From an uncultured Burkholderiales bacterium (GTDB lineage Bacteria; Pseudomonadota; Gammaproteobacteria; Burkholderiales; Burkholderiaceae_C), in the NCBI GenBank assembly GCA_903953985.1, contig CAJBLW010000053.1, positions 1 through 6,679 on the forward strand: 6,679 nt of DNA, in the 5' to 3' direction. The translations under genes were made by a program, and so were the position numbers. Below, piece after piece: positions 5,567-6,679 of this stretch. The number at the start of each line of letters is the position of its first letter. Within the stretch, counting starts at the first letter, position 1. A model generated the notes under the pieces. It did no database searches and was not told the DNA's origin. It was given only the letters and a program-made list of their open reading frames with translations.

Positions 5567-6679
5567 CTACTTGGTCGCCATCGCGCACTTACCCCTGGAC
5601 ATTTCTTGGAAGGCCTGCTCCCCCGGAATTACGGCTTTGATGGTGTAGTAGTCCCAGGGGTACTTCGACTCAGCCGGCGACTTCACTTGTGCTAAGAACA
5701 TGTCGTGAACCATGCGACCGTCGGCGCGTATCTTCCCATTCTTGGCGAAGAAATCGTTGATCGGTCTCTCCCTCATCTTCTTCATGACCTCACCTGACTC
5801 GTCCGTGCCGGCGGCCTGTATTGCCTTCAGGTAGTGCATGGTGGCGGAATAGTCGGCCGCCTGGATCATCGTTGGCATGCGCTTGGTCTTCTCGAAGTAG
5901 CGGCGCGACCACTGGCGCGAGGCCTCATCGCGGTCCCAATAAAAACCGGTCGTCACGTACATTCCCTGGGCCGTCTTCAGGCCCAGCGCGTGCACGTCAC
6001 TAATGAAGACATACAGCCCTGCCAGGGCAACGTCCTTACTCAGCCCGAATTCGCCAGCTGTCCGGATGGCATTGATGGCTGATTGACCCGCCGTAGCGAA
6101 GCCGACAACCTTGGGCTTGGCGGCGCTGGCCTGGAGTACGAAGGAGGAGAAGTCCGTTGTGTCGGTCGGGTGGCGGATAGCGCCGATGACCTTGCCCCCA
6201 CCGGCTTTCACGAAATCAGAGGCGTCTTTCTCAATCGAGTGCCCTCCCGCGAAGTCGATGGTCAAGAAGTACCAGGCATCCAGGCCTTGCTTCACAAGCG
6301 TGCTCACAGTGCCGGCGGCCAGCGCATAGGTGTCGTACGCATAGTGAACTGTGGTCGCACTGCAGTTCTCGTTAGTCAGACGCGTCGTGCCCGGCGAGGT
6401 GGCGATCGCGATGCGTTTCTTGTCAGCGGCCACCGCTGCCGCCGACAGCCCAGTAGCTGAGTTGCCCAGGTCGATGATCATGTCGACCTGCTGGGTGTCG
6501 AACCAGGAGCGCGCGATGGACGACGCCAGGTCCGGCTTGTTCTGGTTGTCGGCCGACAGCACTTCGATAGGCTTACCGAGCACCTTGCCGCCGAAGTCTT
6601 CGACGGCCATCTTTACCGCCGTGACTGCACCCGTGCCCGTCACGTCCGAGAGGAAACCGTTCATGTCGGTCAGCACGCC
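5567..6679 (-). CDS. ABC transporter periplasmic substrate-binding protein, branched-chain amino acid (LivK-like) type; N-terminus outside window
   Basis: Periplasmic binding protein of the type I fold (Peripla_BP_6) that would deliver a small solute to an ABC permease. The visible 370 or so codons start in the first beta strand, GVLTDMNGF; the signal peptide and true start lie beyond 6679. Numbering from a GTG at 6676, which is probably internal: AVEDFGGKVLGKPIEVLSAD (24-43), a first-lobe motif around HYAYDTYALA (111-120), HPTDTTDFSSF (169-179), the hinge/second lobe DVHALGLKTAQGMY (227-240), and IRADGRMVHDM (316-326). These are characteristic of a large family abundant in Comamonadaceae, Bordetella and Bradyrhizobium. 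There are only two cysteines, C105 and C364, which could form a disulfide in the periplasm. The ligand is unknown; relatives bind amino acids, amides or aromatic acids. The gene converges on the methionine operon and no permease gene is visible. Confidence 0.93.
   Translation of the reverse strand, partial: GVLTDMNGFLSDVTGTGAVTAVKMAVEDFGGKVLGKPIEVLSADNQNKPDLASSIARSWFDTQQVDMIIDLGNSATGLSAAAVAADKKRIAIATSPGTTRLTNENCSATTVHYAYDTYALAAGTVSTLVKQGLDAWYFLTIDFAGGHSIEKDASDFVKAGGGKVIGAIRHPTDTTDFSSFVLQASAAKPKVVGFATAGQSAINAIRTAGEFGLSKDVALAGLYVFISDVHALGLKTAQGMYVTTGFYWDRDEASRQWSRRYFEKTKRMPTMIQAADYSATMHYLKAIQAAGTDESGEVMKKMRERPINDFFAKNGKIRADGRMVHDMFLAQVKSPAESKYPWDYYTIKAVIPGEQAFQEMSRGKCAMATK

Noticed and set aside
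1..6679. CRISPR array, tRNA/rRNA, insertion sequence or prophage attachment site
   Set aside because: No regularly spaced repeats, cloverleaf, transposase frame or flanking target duplication could be seen on either strand.

Overview
The window looks like a chromosomal segment of a beta-proteobacterium of the order Burkholderiales, most likely Comamonadaceae-like (Rhodoferax/Polaromonas/Limnohabitans type). I infer this from the GC-rich coding style, the metX-metW pair and the look of the encoded proteins. No database search was possible, so the taxonomy is an inference.

Layout from left to right. (1) Positions 1-778, minus strand: the first 259 codons of an Amt-family ammonium transporter, cut by the window edge. 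(2) A 204-bp divergent intergenic region (779-982) holds a good ribosome binding site for amt, a candidate sigma-54 promoter for amt and a cluster of inverted GCACC-AAAG / CTTTGGTGC elements. (3) 983-1549, plus strand: a small membrane protein of the UPF0016/TMEM165/GDT1 cation-exporter family with its two E-x-G-D-K-T motifs. (4) 1550-1767: a regulatory leader. A TATACT -10 box is followed at once by an RNA that matches the SAM-II (metA) riboswitch core, and then by a strong intrinsic terminator ending about 20 nt before the metX start. (5) 1768-4704, plus strand: a tight operon of metX (homoserine O-acyltransferase), metW (methyltransferase-like methionine protein, ATGA overlap with metX) and a Bcr/CflA-type MFS exporter starting 1 nt after metW. 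(6) 4705-5566: about 860 bp with no convincing gene, more AT-rich in part, with two terminator-like hairpins. (7) 5567-6679, minus strand: a periplasmic substrate-binding protein of the branched-chain-amino-acid ABC type, missing its N-terminus at the window edge.

How it works together. MetX acylates homoserine, the first committed step towards methionine, and MetW accompanies it. Their mRNA leader appears to sense S-adenosylmethionine, the end product, and to terminate early when SAM is plentiful. The MFS exporter would fall under the same control. The most interesting signal is this leader. The aptamer carries an extra perfect hairpin, and the 3' arm of that hairpin is exactly complementary both to its own 5' arm and to the 5' arm of the terminator. 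This suggests a simple competition mechanism for the switch. No wholly new multi-gene system, mobile element, CRISPR array or RNA gene was recognised.
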